Counted from the stretch's first letter, positions 18,653 through 28,637 are shown. The stretch is DNA of 64,000 nt from Saprospiraceae bacterium (GCA_016710625.1 JADJVK010000007.1:1-64000); one strand, 5' to 3'. A program made the numbers and translations. The notes: generated by a model from the sequence alone, not told the origin.

Positions 18653-19474
18653 TTAATTTAATATTTTTTGTATGTTAAACGACTGATTGTCAAAGAAAAT
18701 AACAAATTGTTGATATCTGATGAAAGGAGAGGTTGACTTGGGTGAAAGTAACGGTTCGGTGATGTAGTTTGTCGTTTCTAAAATATAATTTTGATTGTCA
18801 TCCATGAAAATCAAAAAATCGGAATCCACTTTAAAATTTTTTGATTTGGGCATCAAAATAGATTGTATGTATTTCCCAAAGTTGTCAAAAACTAACAAAC
18901 CATAATTTTCAACCCCAATAAATACTTTGTTGTTTTTTTCAATGAGAAAGGTCGGTTTCAAAGATTTACCTAAAAATGTTTCTATGGGAAGACTTTCTGT
19001 CAAAATTTTTCCTTGTTGACTGATTTTCAGTAGCTGATATTTGTAAGCATCATATACCCAAAAATTATTATCATTGGATCTGCAAGCTACCCTGGCATCA
19101 AAAAGATCGAAATCTTGAAGATTGAAATTGTTTATTTCATTTAAGGTATTGTCTAAGATGATTATTTTTTGTTGTGGTTGGAAAAAGAGCAATGTAAAAA
19201 ATGGATTGGTTGCATCAATTGATGTTGCCACCCCATATCTAGTGTTAGGATAAGTGGCAATTAGCTTTCCATTTTCTTTGTATTTTTTAATATTATGTTG
19301 GTTATCAATAAAATACCAATTGCCTAAATCGTCTTTTGTGTCAAACAAAATACTAAAATTGGCATTAAAAACTGTTTCCAATTTTAATGAATCTACTTGA
19401 CCAATCAATGGTTTTCCCATGCAAACAAGTAGTATTAAAAAACTAATTTTCTTGCCAAATTTTGCCATGTTCAT
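18653..19474 (-). CDS. Secreted propeller-like protein of unknown function
   Basis: A signal peptide (MAKFGKKISFLILLVCMGKPLIGQ) precedes about 245 residues of short repeated strands such as DLGNWYFIDNQHNIKKYKENGKLIATYP and NNFWVYDAYKYQLLKISQQGKIL. This pattern fits an NHL or six-bladed beta-propeller fold. No enzymatic motif is seen. The start overlaps the end of lpxH by about 32 bases (26 if the ATG at 19468 is used), so it is translated in the same operon. The family is not identified. A related group of small propeller proteins downstream of lpxH may exist in relatives. Confidence 0.7.
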   Translation of the reverse strand: MNMAKFGKKISFLILLVCMGKPLIGQVDSLKLETVFNANFSILFDTKDDLGNWYFIDNQHNIKKYKENGKLIATYPNTRYGVATSIDATNPFFTLLFFQPQQKIIILDNTLNEINNFNLQDFDLFDARVACRSNDNNFWVYDAYKYQLLKISQQGKILTESLPIETFLGKSLKPTFLIEKNNKVFIGVENYGLLVFDNFGKYIQSILMPKSKNFKVDSDFLIFMDDNQNYILETTNYITEPLLSPKSTSPFIRYQQFVIFFDNQSFNIQKILN

Positions 19475-20213
19475 TTTCGAAGAATTCTATTTCGAAATTT
19501 TTTCCATCAAATACGCCATAAGAATTGGTATATAACCATTCTCCCAAATTGATATAACGACATTTTCCGTCAGAAAGTATTTGATTGATAGTCAAGTGCC
19601 TATGTCCAAAGATAAAATAATCTACTTCCAATGTAGCTTGTTTTTTATCTGCATATTGGTATAGCCACTCTTTCTCTTTTCCCATCCAAAATGGTGCTTC
19701 AATATTTGCATACCTACTTTTTCCGGACCAAAAATTAGCTAATCCTATTCCAAAATTGGGGTGTAATCTTTCAAAAAGCCATTGACAAAAGGGATTTGCA
19801 AAGACTTTTTTTAAAATTTTATACCCTTTGTCGCCCGGTCCAAGCCCATCGCCATGCCCAATAAGGAATTTTTTTTGATAAATGGTTCTTTCAATTGGCT
19901 TTCGGTGAGTGGGAATTCCTAATTCTTTTTCGAAATAATCAAAAATCCACATATCGTGATTCCCAATAAAGAGTTCAATTTGGATACCTTTATCTTTCAT
20001 CGAAGCTAATTTTCCCAACAAACGAACAAACCCTTTGGGAACTACAGTTTTGTACTCAAACCAAAAATCAAAAATATCACCAACTAGATAAATTGTTTCT
20101 GCATCTTGCTCAATGCTTTCGAGCCATCGGATTATTTGCAATTCCCGATCCTTACTTTTCAGTTTGGCATCCACACCCAAATGAAAATCTGAAGCAAAAT
20201 AGGTTCTTTTCAC
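19443..20213 (-). CDS. lpxH: UDP-2,3-diacylglucosamine diphosphatase
   Basis: This calcineurin-like phosphoesterase hydrolyses UDP-2,3-diacylglucosamine to lipid X in lipid A synthesis at the inner-membrane face. The metal motifs are all present: DFHLG (residues 9-13), GDIFDFWFEY near 45, GNHDMW near 85, GHGDGLG near 119 and FGHRHL near 202. Length 256 fits the family. The initiation codon is GTG at 20213; no in-frame ATG lies upstream near it, and MKRTYFASDFHLG is the expected N-terminus. A TAACTTTG -7 box (20218-20225 on this strand) ends only 5 bases before the GTG, so the mRNA may be nearly leaderless. Confidence 0.94.
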   Translation of the reverse strand: MKRTYFASDFHLGVDAKLKSKDRELQIIRWLESIEQDAETIYLVGDIFDFWFEYKTVVPKGFVRLLGKLASMKDKGIQIELFIGNHDMWIFDYFEKELGIPTHRKPIERTIYQKKFLIGHGDGLGPGDKGYKILKKVFANPFCQWLFERLHPNFGIGLANFWSGKSRYANIEAPFWMGKEKEWLYQYADKKQATLEVDYFIFGHRHLTINQILSDGKCRYINLGEWLYTNSYGVFDGKNFEIEFFENEHGKIWQEN

Positions 20214-20303
20214 GAAGCAAAGTTATAGAATTCAATTGAAAATTTAATTTCATTACAAAATTTGATTTTATTAACGTCATTTTATAGTGCAACCTGACTT
20301 TTT

Positions 20304-20334
20304 TTTGATTGCTCAAATATTTTTTTCATCTTTG
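20304..20334 (+). promoter_or_regulatory. Promoter for pheT
   Basis: TTTG at 20304-20307 and CATCTTTG at 20327-20334 (one mismatch to TAnnTTTG) are 19 bases apart. They end 17 bases before the pheT start codon. Confidence 0.5.
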
Positions 20335-20351
20335 CAGTCAATTTTTTAAAT

Positions 20352-22796
20352 ATGAAAGTTTCGGTAGATTGGCTTAAGCAATATATTCCTAATGATTTGG
20401 AGGTAAATGAATTGTCTGTTTTACTGACTGGCGTTGGCTTGGAAGTAGAGGGGGTGGAAGAAGCAGAAACTGTGAAAGGTGGGCTGAAAGGTGTTGTAGT
20501 TGGCGAAGTGTTGACCTGCGAAAAACATCCTGATGCGGATAGATTATCATTGACAACCGTCCAAGTTGGGAGCGATCAGGTTTTACAGATTGTTTGCGGA
20601 GCTCCCAATGTTGCCAAAGGACAAAAAGTACTGGTTGCCACAGTGGGTGCTACTTTGTATCCTACTGAAGGTGACTCATTTACCATCAAAAAAGGCAAAA
20701 TAAGAGGGCAAGAGTCAAATGGTATGATCTGTGCTTTAGACGAGTTAGGGTTGGGGACTGACCATTCTGGGATTATAATTTTGGATGAAAATGCAATTGT
20801 AGGCACTCCTGCAGCGAAGCATTTGAATATGAGCAATGATTATATTTTGGAAGTGAACCTGACGCCTAATAGAAGTGATGCTACTTCACATTTTGGTATA
20901 GCAAGAGATGTGTATGCAGCATTGAAAATCAATCATCATTCAAAAGCAAATTTGGATTTTCCAGAGCTAAAAAACAATATTTCTTTTGCAGGCAATTGCC
21001 CAATAGCTGTGGAAGTTGCTGACTATCAGGCTTGTCCAAGATATTCAGGCTTGTATTTTGAAAATATTGTTGTTTCGGAATCACCAGAATGGTTGAAAAA
21101 AAGATTGTTGAGCATTGGAGTAAGACCGATAAATAATGTGGTGGACATTACCAATTTCGTACTACACGAATTGGGACAACCACTGCATGCTTTTGACGCT
21201 GCAAAAATTGAGGATAAAAAAATTAAGGTACAGTTTTTAGCAAAAGATACTATTTTCAAAACCTTGGACGAGCAAGACAGAAAATTGAATGCTACGGATT
21301 TGATGATTTGCGATGGCAAAAGCAAACCTTTGTGCATTGCTGGGGTTTTTGGAGGAATTGGTTCAGGAGTTAGTGAGGAAACAACCAGTATTTTCTTGGA
21401 ATCAGCTCATTTTGAAGCAAAAACCATCAGAAGAGCCAGTATGTCTCATGGGCTTCGAACGGATGCTGCTAAATGTTTTGAGAAAGGAGGAGATCCGAAT
21501 ATTACTTTAATTGCTTTGCAAAGAGCAGCATTCTTATTAGAAAAATATGCAAATGCAAAAATAGTGGGTGAAGGAATTGATTTGTATCCAACACCAATTG
21601 AAAGAAAAGAAATTACGGTATCCATTCGCAGAATACAACAATTAATTGGAGCGGATATTGAAAAAGCGACGATAATCAATATTTTAGAAGCATTAGATAT
21701 CCTTGTATCGAAAGATAATGGAGAGACGATTTTGATTTCCATTCCTACAAATAAAGCGGATGTTTATCGGGAGGCGGATATCGTAGAAGAGGTTTTAAGA
21801 ATTTACGGATTCGACAATATTCCTGTGACGAATAGAGTGAATAGTGCTGTGGTGAAGAGTGAGCAACCAGATAATTTTTATCTCCAAAACAGAGTAGCTG
21901 ACTTTTTGGTAGCCAACAGTTTTCATGAAATGATGGGAATTTCTTTGACGCAATCCAAATATTTTACGGAAATATTGCCCATAAATTCTGACCAATTGGT
22001 GTATATCAATAATACCTCAAATGTAAGTACGGACATTATGAGACCAACTTTATTGACCAGTGGTTTGGAAGCAATAATTCACAATCAGAATAGACAACAG
22101 ACTGATATAAAGCTGTTTGAATACGGTAAAGCTTATGCCAAAAAAGAAAATGGATATAAGGAAGATGCTTATTTGTCGATAATGATGGCAGGGCAGTTAG
22201 AGAATGAAAGTTGGCTAAACAAGGAGAAAAAGGCAGCTGGTTTTTATGCAATTAAAGAAATTACACATAAAATATTTGGTATTTTAGGCATTCAGAATCT
22301 GCAAGTTTCAAAGTTGGAGGATACTACAATTTTTTCAGTAGGAAATAAAATTCATAGAGGCACACAAATTCTTGCTGAATATGGGTTGGTGCAATCAAAA
22401 ATTTCAAAAGGATTTGATATCAAACAAGAAGTTTGGTATGCTGCTATCAATTGGTCATCCATCTTGAAAGCTACTAAAAACAATACAACTGAATATCAAG
22501 AAATTAGCAAATATCCAGCCGTAAGAAGAGATTTGGCATTGGTGTTGGATTCGAATATTAGTTTTGAGAAAGTGAAGACAATTGCTCAAAAACAATTTAA
22601 AAAACTACTCAAAGAGATTAATTTATTTGATGTTTATGTAAATGAAAATCAATTAGGTAAGGATAAAAAGTCCTATGCTGTGAGCTTTATTTTCGAGGAT
22701 ACAGAAAAAACATTGAATGAAAAGGAGATTGAAAATTTAATGACTTCAATTACATCCAGTTTTGAGCAACAATTAGGAGCGGTTGTTCGTAAATAA
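20352..22796 (+). CDS. pheT: Phenylalanine-tRNA ligase beta subunit
   Basis: This is the beta chain of the alpha2-beta2 PheRS that charges tRNA-Phe and carries the editing site. At 814 residues it is full length. The start MKVSVDWLKQYIPN is canonical. An EMAP/OB-type tRNA-binding domain (about 40-150, CGAPNVAKGQKV) follows. Then come the B3/B4 editing domain (VNLTPNRSD, then RPINNVVDITNFVLHELGQP), the B5 domain (PTNKADVYREADIVEEVLRIYG), the catalytic-like core, and a C-terminal anticodon-binding FDX-ACB domain (EISKYPAVRRDLALVLD). pheS is not adjacent, as is common in this phylum. It heads the block with the coiled-coil gene, zapA and rny. Confidence 0.97.
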   Translation: MKVSVDWLKQYIPNDLEVNELSVLLTGVGLEVEGVEEAETVKGGLKGVVVGEVLTCEKHPDADRLSLTTVQVGSDQVLQIVCGAPNVAKGQKVLVATVGATLYPTEGDSFTIKKGKIRGQESNGMICALDELGLGTDHSGIIILDENAIVGTPAAKHLNMSNDYILEVNLTPNRSDATSHFGIARDVYAALKINHHSKANLDFPELKNNISFAGNCPIAVEVADYQACPRYSGLYFENIVVSESPEWLKKRLLSIGVRPINNVVDITNFVLHELGQPLHAFDAAKIEDKKIKVQFLAKDTIFKTLDEQDRKLNATDLMICDGKSKPLCIAGVFGGIGSGVSEETTSIFLESAHFEAKTIRRASMSHGLRTDAAKCFEKGGDPNITLIALQRAAFLLEKYANAKIVGEGIDLYPTPIERKEITVSIRRIQQLIGADIEKATIINILEALDILVSKDNGETILISIPTNKADVYREADIVEEVLRIYGFDNIPVTNRVNSAVVKSEQPDNFYLQNRVADFLVANSFHEMMGISLTQSKYFTEILPINSDQLVYINNTSNVSTDIMRPTLLTSGLEAIIHNQNRQQTDIKLFEYGKAYAKKENGYKEDAYLSIMMAGQLENESWLNKEKKAAGFYAIKEITHKIFGILGIQNLQVSKLEDTTIFSVGNKIHRGTQILAEYGLVQSKISKGFDIKQEVWYAAINWSSILKATKNNTTEYQEISKYPAVRRDLALVLDSNISFEKVKTIAQKQFKKLLKEINLFDVYVNENQLGKDKKSYAVSFIFEDTEKTLNEKEIENLMTSITSSFEQQLGAVVRK

Positions 22797-22913
22797 AAAA
22801 ATTAATATTCGTTCAAAAGAAAGAATTGTTGAATTTAATATTAATTTTATGGCTGATTTAGGTCAGAAATTAATTGTATTACAAATATTTAAATATAAAT
22901 ATAAAAAATAATA

Positions 22914-23216
22914 ATGAAGCCCTACTCTGAGCAATTGGGAAGTATTGAGAGAAAATTGCAAGTTGTAGCCAAAAAAATGGTGGATTTGCGAAAGGAAAAT
23001 GCTTTCTTATCGGAGGAAATAAAAAGACTAAAGGCACAAAATCATTCTGAAGTGGCGGTATCAAAGCCAGTTTTGAATATTGCTGAGCCAAAAAAAGGAG
23101 AAGTGGAGAAGAATATTGAGATGTCAGTTGCATTGATGCAAAAACTAAAAAAGGATTTTATACAATATATATCAGAAATAGACGAATGTATAAAAGTTCC
23201 AAATAATCGTTCATAA
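22914..23216 (+). CDS. Small coiled-coil protein upstream of zapA
   Basis: This 100-residue protein has a predicted coiled coil from about residue 7 to 45 (IERKLQVVAKKMVDLRKENA). A charged linker and a short helix follow. There is no signal peptide. It ends one base before zapA. Size, coiled coil and pairing with zapA make a ZapB-like or divisome partner role plausible, but no family signature proves it. Confidence 0.75.
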   Translation: MKPYSEQLGSIERKLQVVAKKMVDLRKENAFLSEEIKRLKAQNHSEVAVSKPVLNIAEPKKGEVEKNIEMSVALMQKLKKDFIQYISEIDECIKVPNNRS

Positions 23217-23217
23217 C

Positions 23218-23526
23218 ATGAGCCAAGAGCATTTAAAAAGTGTCAACGTTTCTATTGCTGGAAGAACTTATCCGCTCAAAGTGCAGGATGGAGAAGAAGT
23301 AGAAATTTTGTCGATAGCTCGGGAAATAAATGAGAAAGTTCATTCCTACCAGCTCACTTTTGAACGAAATGATAGGCAAGATAGTTTAGCAATGACGCTA
23401 CTTATGTATGCTGTTGAATTGCATCAATTAAAAAATAAAGTGGCACCAAACCAATCAAATAATAACGAGTTGAATGACCAACTCATCAAAATTGATGATC
23501 TTCTTAATGGTCTATTGGATGATTAA
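23218..23526 (+). CDS. zapA: Cell division protein ZapA
   Basis: ZapA is a small cytosolic protein that cross-links FtsZ filaments at mid-cell. The N-terminal VNVSIAGRTYPLKVQDGEEVEILSIAREINEKV stretch is the family globular head. A long C-terminal helix (NDRQDSLAMTLLMYAVELHQLKNKV) follows. Length 102 is typical. It is spaced 1 base from the coiled-coil gene and about 100 bases before rny, an arrangement often seen in Bacteroidota. Confidence 0.9.
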   Translation: MSQEHLKSVNVSIAGRTYPLKVQDGEEVEILSIAREINEKVHSYQLTFERNDRQDSLAMTLLMYAVELHQLKNKVAPNQSNNNELNDQLIKIDDLLNGLLDD

Positions 23527-23632
23527 TTTTTAAATTATCTAAAGACAAATTTCCATTCTTTCCTGTTTTTATACAGTAAATAATCATTGCTAGCAATAGC
23601 AATATTCAATAATTTAAATAGTTAATAATTAT

Positions 23633-25315
23633 ATGGAAATAGGTATTGGGATTATAGTTGGGATACTGGTAGGAGGTGTAATAGCCTACTTTGGTGTTCA
23701 GGCTTGGTTGAAAAATATCAACAAATCCAAAATAGAAGAAGCAAACAAGCAAGCAGATTTGTTATTACAAAGTGCTAAATTGGATGTAAAAAAGTTGGAA
23801 GATGAGGCAAGTATCAAAGCAAGTAAATTGATTGATAATGCTGAAAGGAAAAACGAACAGATCAAACAACAAAAAATTACAGAGGCAAGAGATAAGTTTC
23901 AAAAATTAAGAAGCGAATTCGAATCAGAGAAAACAAAGCATATTGTTGAAATGAAGGATCTTGAAATACTTGTCGTATCGAAAGAAACGGAATTGAAACA
24001 AAAGCAAGAATCTTTTCAAGCTAAAGTAGATCAATTAGAACAACAAAAAACGGAATTAGCAAATCAAGAGACAGAAATTGCAGGTGTAAGAGAAAATTTG
24101 GAGAAACAATTAAAAATTGTTGCAAAGAAAAGAGAAGAATTGGATTTAGCTAATGAAATTAGAATAAAAGAACTGGAATCAATTGCTAAATTAACAGAAC
24201 AACAAGCTAAAGAACAACTGATAGAAGCAATAAAAGCTAAGGCTGAAACAGAAGCTATGGCTTATGTGAAAGAATCTATCAACGAAGCTAAGTTGACAGC
24301 TAGCAAGGAAGCTAAAAAAATCGTTATCCAAACTATCCAACGCCAATGTGCTGAATACACTATCGAAAATACTGTATCAGTTTTCAACTTGGAATCTGAC
24401 GAAATGAAAGGCCAGATTATTGGTAGAGAAGGAAGAAATATTAGAGCTTTAGAAGCTGCAACTGGTGCAGAAATCGTTGTGGATGACACTCCAGAAGCAA
24501 TTGTAATTTCTAGTTTCGACCCAATTCGTAGAGAGGTTGCTAGATTATCTTTGAAAAAATTAGTTGCAGATGGTCGTATCCACCCTGCTAGAATTGAAGA
24601 GGTAGTGGCGAAAACCAGAAAACAATTAGATGAGCAAATTATCGAAATAGGAGAGCGAACAGTGATTGATTTGGATATCCATGGTTTGAATCCTGCTTTG
24701 GTAAGAATGGTGGGTAGAATGAGATACCGTTCTTCTTACGGACAAAACTTATTGAAACACTCCATCGAAACGGCGAATCTTTGTGCTATAATGGCAGCTG
24801 AGTTAGGATTGAATCCGAAGCAAACAAAGATGGCTAAAAGAGCAGGTCTATTACATGATATTGGAAAAGTGGCAGAGGAGGAAACAGAATTATCCCATGC
24901 TATTTTGGGTATGCAGTTGTGTGAAAAGCATGGAGAACATGCCATCATTTGCAATGCAGTTGGAGCCCACCACGATGAAGTAGAAATGACCAATATTATC
25001 TCACCAATTGTGCAGGCTTGTGATGCGATTTCAGGAGCAAGACCAGGTGCAAGAAGAGAAATTTTGGAAAGCTATTTGAAACGTATCGGTGAATTAGAAG
25101 AATTGGCAATGGGTTACGACGGGGTGCAAAAAGCTTTTGCTATGCAAGCTGGTCGTGAACTAAGGGTAATCGTTGAATCAGAAAAAGTAACTGACCAATA
25201 TGCAGATGACTTGTCATTCATGATTGCTGAAAAGATACAGGCAGAAATGCAATATCCTGGGCAAGTGAGGGTGACCGTTATTAGAGAAAAGAGAGCTACG
25301 GCTTTTGCAAGATAA
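23633..25315 (+). CDS. rny: Ribonuclease Y
   Basis: This membrane-anchored endoribonuclease initiates mRNA decay. An N-terminal transmembrane helix (about 3-24) is followed by a long charged coiled coil (about 30-215). Then come a KH domain (GQIIGREGRNIRALEAATGAEIVVDDTPEAI, around residue 260-290) and an HD domain (LLKHSIETANLCAIMAAELG, then GLLHDIGKV, near 375-410) carrying the metal-binding His-Asp. At 560 residues it is slightly longer than the Bacillus protein, mainly in the coiled coil. A strong hairpin terminator follows. The order zapA-rny is conserved in the phylum. Confidence 0.96.
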   Translation: MEIGIGIIVGILVGGVIAYFGVQAWLKNINKSKIEEANKQADLLLQSAKLDVKKLEDEASIKASKLIDNAERKNEQIKQQKITEARDKFQKLRSEFESEKTKHIVEMKDLEILVVSKETELKQKQESFQAKVDQLEQQKTELANQETEIAGVRENLEKQLKIVAKKREELDLANEIRIKELESIAKLTEQQAKEQLIEAIKAKAETEAMAYVKESINEAKLTASKEAKKIVIQTIQRQCAEYTIENTVSVFNLESDEMKGQIIGREGRNIRALEAATGAEIVVDDTPEAIVISSFDPIRREVARLSLKKLVADGRIHPARIEEVVAKTRKQLDEQIIEIGERTVIDLDIHGLNPALVRMVGRMRYRSSYGQNLLKHSIETANLCAIMAAELGLNPKQTKMAKRAGLLHDIGKVAEEETELSHAILGMQLCEKHGEHAIICNAVGAHHDEVEMTNIISPIVQACDAISGARPGARREILESYLKRIGELEELAMGYDGVQKAFAMQAGRELRVIVESEKVTDQYADDLSFMIAEKIQAEMQYPGQVRVTVIREKRATAFAR

Positions 25316-25324
25316 AAATTAATG

Positions 25325-25361
25325 AGCCCTTATAATGTTGAATTATAGGGGCTTATTTTTT
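25325..25361 (+). terminator. Terminator after rny
   Basis: AGCCCTTATAAT and ATTATAGGGGCT form a 12-bp stem (one G-U pair) around a 5-base loop. A T-rich run follows. It extends into the last codons of the convergent mevalonate kinase gene. Confidence 0.8.
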
Positions 25362-26185
25362 AACCCTAGGAAAAAACCTCCTCCCCCTGCTCCGCAAATT
25401 TTCATAAAATAAGTTTGATCCGACAATCCTTTCTCCCAATATGCTTTAGTAGCTTCGGGGATTAAAAAATTCATATATTTTAATTGAAATCTACTCAGTT
25501 TTTCAAAATTCGTAGTCAATCCTGTGATATCGTTTTGTATAAATGATTGAATACATGCTTCATTTATGGGAATTAATTCTTGATTTACCTTGTTTTGGAA
25601 ATCTAAATCTTTCATTTTTTCAGCAAAAAGCTGAATTTGAACGGATGCTTTTCGCTTTGTTTTTGAATTCCACAAATAGAAATTATCTGTAAAAAATTCC
25701 TGATTCAAAACCGATATTGTTTGATTTTCACCAATTAAAATGGGTTTGTTCAGATAACTAATTAATGGATCGAGTCCCGAACTGCTGCCATGAAAATAGC
25801 TTTCCATAGCTGAAAGATGCTTCTTTATAATGATAATTTCACTTTCTGTTTCTATTGCACAATAATCATAAATTGCGGCACACAAAGCCCCAGAGCTGCC
25901 CAAGCCAAAACCATAGGGAATGTTGGATTCGAAAAATAATACTGATTTTTGTAGGAGTAATAATTTTTCAAGGGATAAGAATTGGCTACAATGAGCTATT
26001 AAGAAATCTATATACTCATTTAATAATTTTTTCTCTTGCGAAGATTTTTCATTACAAACCGACCATTTTCCAAAAAATTCGGGATAAGGGATAGCTAATG
26101 CTTTTGAACCAAAAACAACAGTGTGTTCCCCAAACAACAATAACTTCGAAGGGAAACGATGGACGGTACTAATTTCTCTATTCAA
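25343..26185 (-). CDS. GHMP kinase, probable mevalonate kinase
   Basis: GHMP-family small-molecule kinase. N-terminal HRFPSKLLLFGEHTVVFGSKALAIPYP matches the mevalonate kinase PGKxxLxGEHxVVxG motif. IPYGFGLGSSGALCAAIYDY near 95-115 is the ATP-binding loop. KICGAGGGGFFLGL near the C-terminus is motif 3. At 280 residues it is shorter than most mevalonate kinases. The only reasonable initiation codon is TTG at 26185, six bases after the M14 peptidase stop, so translation is likely coupled. Phosphomevalonate kinase is the main alternative. It implies mevalonate-route isoprenoid synthesis. Confidence 0.8.
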   Translation of the reverse strand: MNREISTVHRFPSKLLLFGEHTVVFGSKALAIPYPEFFGKWSVCNEKSSQEKKLLNEYIDFLIAHCSQFLSLEKLLLLQKSVLFFESNIPYGFGLGSSGALCAAIYDYCAIETESEIIIIKKHLSAMESYFHGSSSGLDPLISYLNKPILIGENQTISVLNQEFFTDNFYLWNSKTKRKASVQIQLFAEKMKDLDFQNKVNQELIPINEACIQSFIQNDITGLTTNFEKLSRFQLKYMNFLIPEATKAYWEKGLSDQTYFMKICGAGGGGFFLGLKNKPL

Positions 26186-26191
26186 TGCAAT

Positions 26192-28060
26192 CTATTTTGA
26201 CAAAGGTAATTTTACCTCACTAACCAATCTCCCTACAGGATATATTCGGTGAGTTGGTTCATAATAAGGAGAATGTTTATAGACCCAATCCAATTGTGCT
26301 TCTGCTGATGCGGCAAATTTCGCATCCTCTTTTTTCTTTTCGTCCAATTTTTCTTTTACCTCAGGATGCTCTGCCAAGAATTTTGCGGCTAAATCTTCAA
26401 AAACATAGGCAGAAAAACCTTCTTTTTGCATCAATATTCCATCAAAAAAGTTCCATGCAAAATAGGAATCAGGTGCTTGAGGCTCCAATGTTTCGACAAT
26501 ATATTTATTGGTGGTTTGATTTGGGATAATCACAAAATCTCCTTTGCGAAACTTTGTTTTCTCCACTATTTTTTCCACCTTAATATTTGAATGTAGATAG
26601 TGTCCTTCATAAGCATTTGCAGTAGTTTTGAAATCAAGAATTTTATATTTTTCAACCTCAATTTCAATATCTTGACGGAGATGCTGGACTTTTACGCCAT
26701 TCCATTCCAATCTTTCTATCACATTGTCATAGGCTTGTGGAATGATATATGCCAATGGTTTCTCGATTTCTATGCTTGGAGCAAATTCATTCCAATATTT
26801 GATTTCTTTCGTATAGGGTGCATTCCTATCATAATAGAGGCGAGGAAGTCCAGAAACATCACTTGGTTTATGTTTGGCTTCATAACCTCTAAATGGTATT
26901 TTTTCGAATTTTGATTTATCCAATTTCCACTCAAGAGCAAATTTCGATTGATTTGCAACAGCTGTTTCTGCTGCTTTTTTGATTGTTGCAATCTCTCTCC
27001 CATCTGTCTGTAAAAAATGAATGACCGTTTTCATAAACTCATAAGTACTAGCCAATCGGTCTTTAAATGGCTTTAACATATGTGTTTCAGGCATAAATCC
27101 AATCACATTATGAACGGCAGTGTAGCCAGTAGAATACCTAGGATTATCCGAAAAACCTAAAATGCCACTGTCTGGAGTTTCTCCATCAGAATCCACATAT
27201 GGAATCATCTCCCAACCTTTTTTCTCCATATCACTATACAAAAATGGAAGACATTTTTTTTGTAAAAACTCCCCTAATTGGGTTTCTAATTTATTGTGCT
27301 GAGTGGCGATTAATGTCATAGTATATTGATAGTCAGCGCCATTGGAAGTATGGTTATCCACAAAAAAGTCGGGAGACCAATAAGAGAAAAGCTGATTAAA
27401 ACTCTTCGCATTGCGGCTATCACATTTAATAAAATCTCTATTCAAATCCAAGTTTCTGTCATTTCCTCTAAATCCGTAGCTTTCAGGTCCATCTTGATTG
27501 GCTCTAGAATAACTATTTCTTCTCAGACAGCCATCGATATTATAAACAGGGATTGCTACAATAACCAATCCTTTTAATTCTTGAGCCTTTTTGTCATCTT
27601 CCAGATAATCTCTGAGCAACATCATGGTGGCATCTATCCCTTCTGGCTCTCCAGGATGAATACCATTATTTATAAATAAGATCGTTTGGTTGTTTTTTCT
27701 TGCTTTGGAAGGCTCAAAATAGCCATCAAGTGAGATAACCAATTCATGCAATGGATGCCCAGAATCTGTCATTCCAGCCTTTTTGAAGGAAACTATTTTT
27801 TTATGATTTTTAGCCAATTTTTTATAAAAATCAATTACTTCATCATAAGTGGCGGTTTGGTTATTATTTTTTTCAAAAGGTGTCATGATATTTAGATTTT
27901 GACTACTGGAAAAATTTGGTGATGATAGCATAAATGCAATAAGCCCAATTAATATTTTATAACTTAAGATCCATTTAATCATCATAGAAGAAATTAAAGA
28001 TACGATGTTTTTTAATGGATTTGGGTAATTGAAGTGTTTTTTATCTGTCAATTCATTCAT
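26192..28060 (-). CDS. M14-family zinc carboxypeptidase, exported
   Basis: This is a zinc metallocarboxypeptidase-like enzyme. INNGIHPGEPEGIDATMML holds the HxxE zinc ligands (near residue 130-150). NLDLNRDFIKCD and a later VDNHTSNGADY give the third His and substrate residues. MPETHMLKPFKDR is also family-like. A hydrophobic signal segment (MIKWILSYKILIGLIAFML) begins at residue 27, so the true start may be ATG 27985 or 27982 rather than 28060. The longer form overlaps the upstream HD gene by 8 bases. At about 600 residues it matches the long Bacteroidota M14 peptidases. It lies in a DUF4920-HD-M14-kinase operon. Confidence 0.88.
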   Translation of the reverse strand: MNELTDKKHFNYPNPLKNIVSLISSMMIKWILSYKILIGLIAFMLSSPNFSSSQNLNIMTPFEKNNNQTATYDEVIDFYKKLAKNHKKIVSFKKAGMTDSGHPLHELVISLDGYFEPSKARKNNQTILFINNGIHPGEPEGIDATMMLLRDYLEDDKKAQELKGLVIVAIPVYNIDGCLRRNSYSRANQDGPESYGFRGNDRNLDLNRDFIKCDSRNAKSFNQLFSYWSPDFFVDNHTSNGADYQYTMTLIATQHNKLETQLGEFLQKKCLPFLYSDMEKKGWEMIPYVDSDGETPDSGILGFSDNPRYSTGYTAVHNVIGFMPETHMLKPFKDRLASTYEFMKTVIHFLQTDGREIATIKKAAETAVANQSKFALEWKLDKSKFEKIPFRGYEAKHKPSDVSGLPRLYYDRNAPYTKEIKYWNEFAPSIEIEKPLAYIIPQAYDNVIERLEWNGVKVQHLRQDIEIEVEKYKILDFKTTANAYEGHYLHSNIKVEKIVEKTKFRKGDFVIIPNQTTNKYIVETLEPQAPDSYFAWNFFDGILMQKEGFSAYVFEDLAAKFLAEHPEVKEKLDEKKKEDAKFAASAEAQLDWVYKHSPYYEPTHRIYPVGRLVSEVKLPLSK

Positions 28061-28631
28061 GAGTGCTCATTATTTTCTGCAACTGCTTTTCTTTCATTGC
28101 TGTTCGTCGCTCCATGTTGGTTTTGGTGAAATAATGGTGACTTTTTAAAAAATTGATTTGCAATCTTCTCCATGCCGATTCGTCTTGAATGACATCGTAT
28201 GACTTTAGTTCTAAAAATAACTGGTTGGCAATCAAAGTGTAATCTGGTCTGCCCAGATAATCAAGATCGGCATCACAGATTATTTTCTCTAATTCGGTTT
28301 TAGGAGTTTGTGGAATTTTAGTCGCCATTATCATTCCACAGATTATTTGGATTTGCTCCTCAGAAAGTCCGAAATCTGGCAATAAATCTCTTGCTATCTT
28401 ACAGCTATTCATTTCATGGTCGTATCTAGAAATGATAAATCCACTATCATGAAATAAGGCTGCTATTTTCAATAAAAAAGTATCGTTTTCAGAAATGCCC
28501 TCTAATTTACAAAGCTCTTCAGTTACGGCAAATACGTCCAAAGTGTGCCTCACATCGTGATAGAACAACCTTGGAGACAACTCTTTTTCAAGTAGTTGTA
28601 TGATTTTTTGTTGTATTTGCTGTAGCTGCAT
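28053..28631 (-). CDS. HD-domain phosphohydrolase
   Basis: This 192-residue HD-superfamily protein shows LFYHDVRHTLDVFAVTEELC (first His), LLKIAALFHDSGFI (HD pair near 71-72) and the later conserved Asp in ICDADLDYLGRPDYT. This arrangement is typical of metal-dependent phosphohydrolases acting on nucleotides. No partner domain is present. It is cytosolic. It starts 6 bases after the DUF4920 lipoprotein gene and overlaps the long form of the M14 peptidase. The substrate cannot be told. Confidence 0.85.
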   Translation of the reverse strand: MQLQQIQQKIIQLLEKELSPRLFYHDVRHTLDVFAVTEELCKLEGISENDTFLLKIAALFHDSGFIISRYDHEMNSCKIARDLLPDFGLSEEQIQIICGMIMATKIPQTPKTELEKIICDADLDYLGRPDYTLIANQLFLELKSYDVIQDESAWRRLQINFLKSHHYFTKTNMERRTAMKEKQLQKIMSTHE

Positions 28632-28637
28632 TACGAT

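Noticed and set aside
23527..23632. Possible 6S RNA between zapA and rny
   Set aside because: The gap is only 106 bases, shorter than a 6S RNA, and shows no long bulged hairpin.
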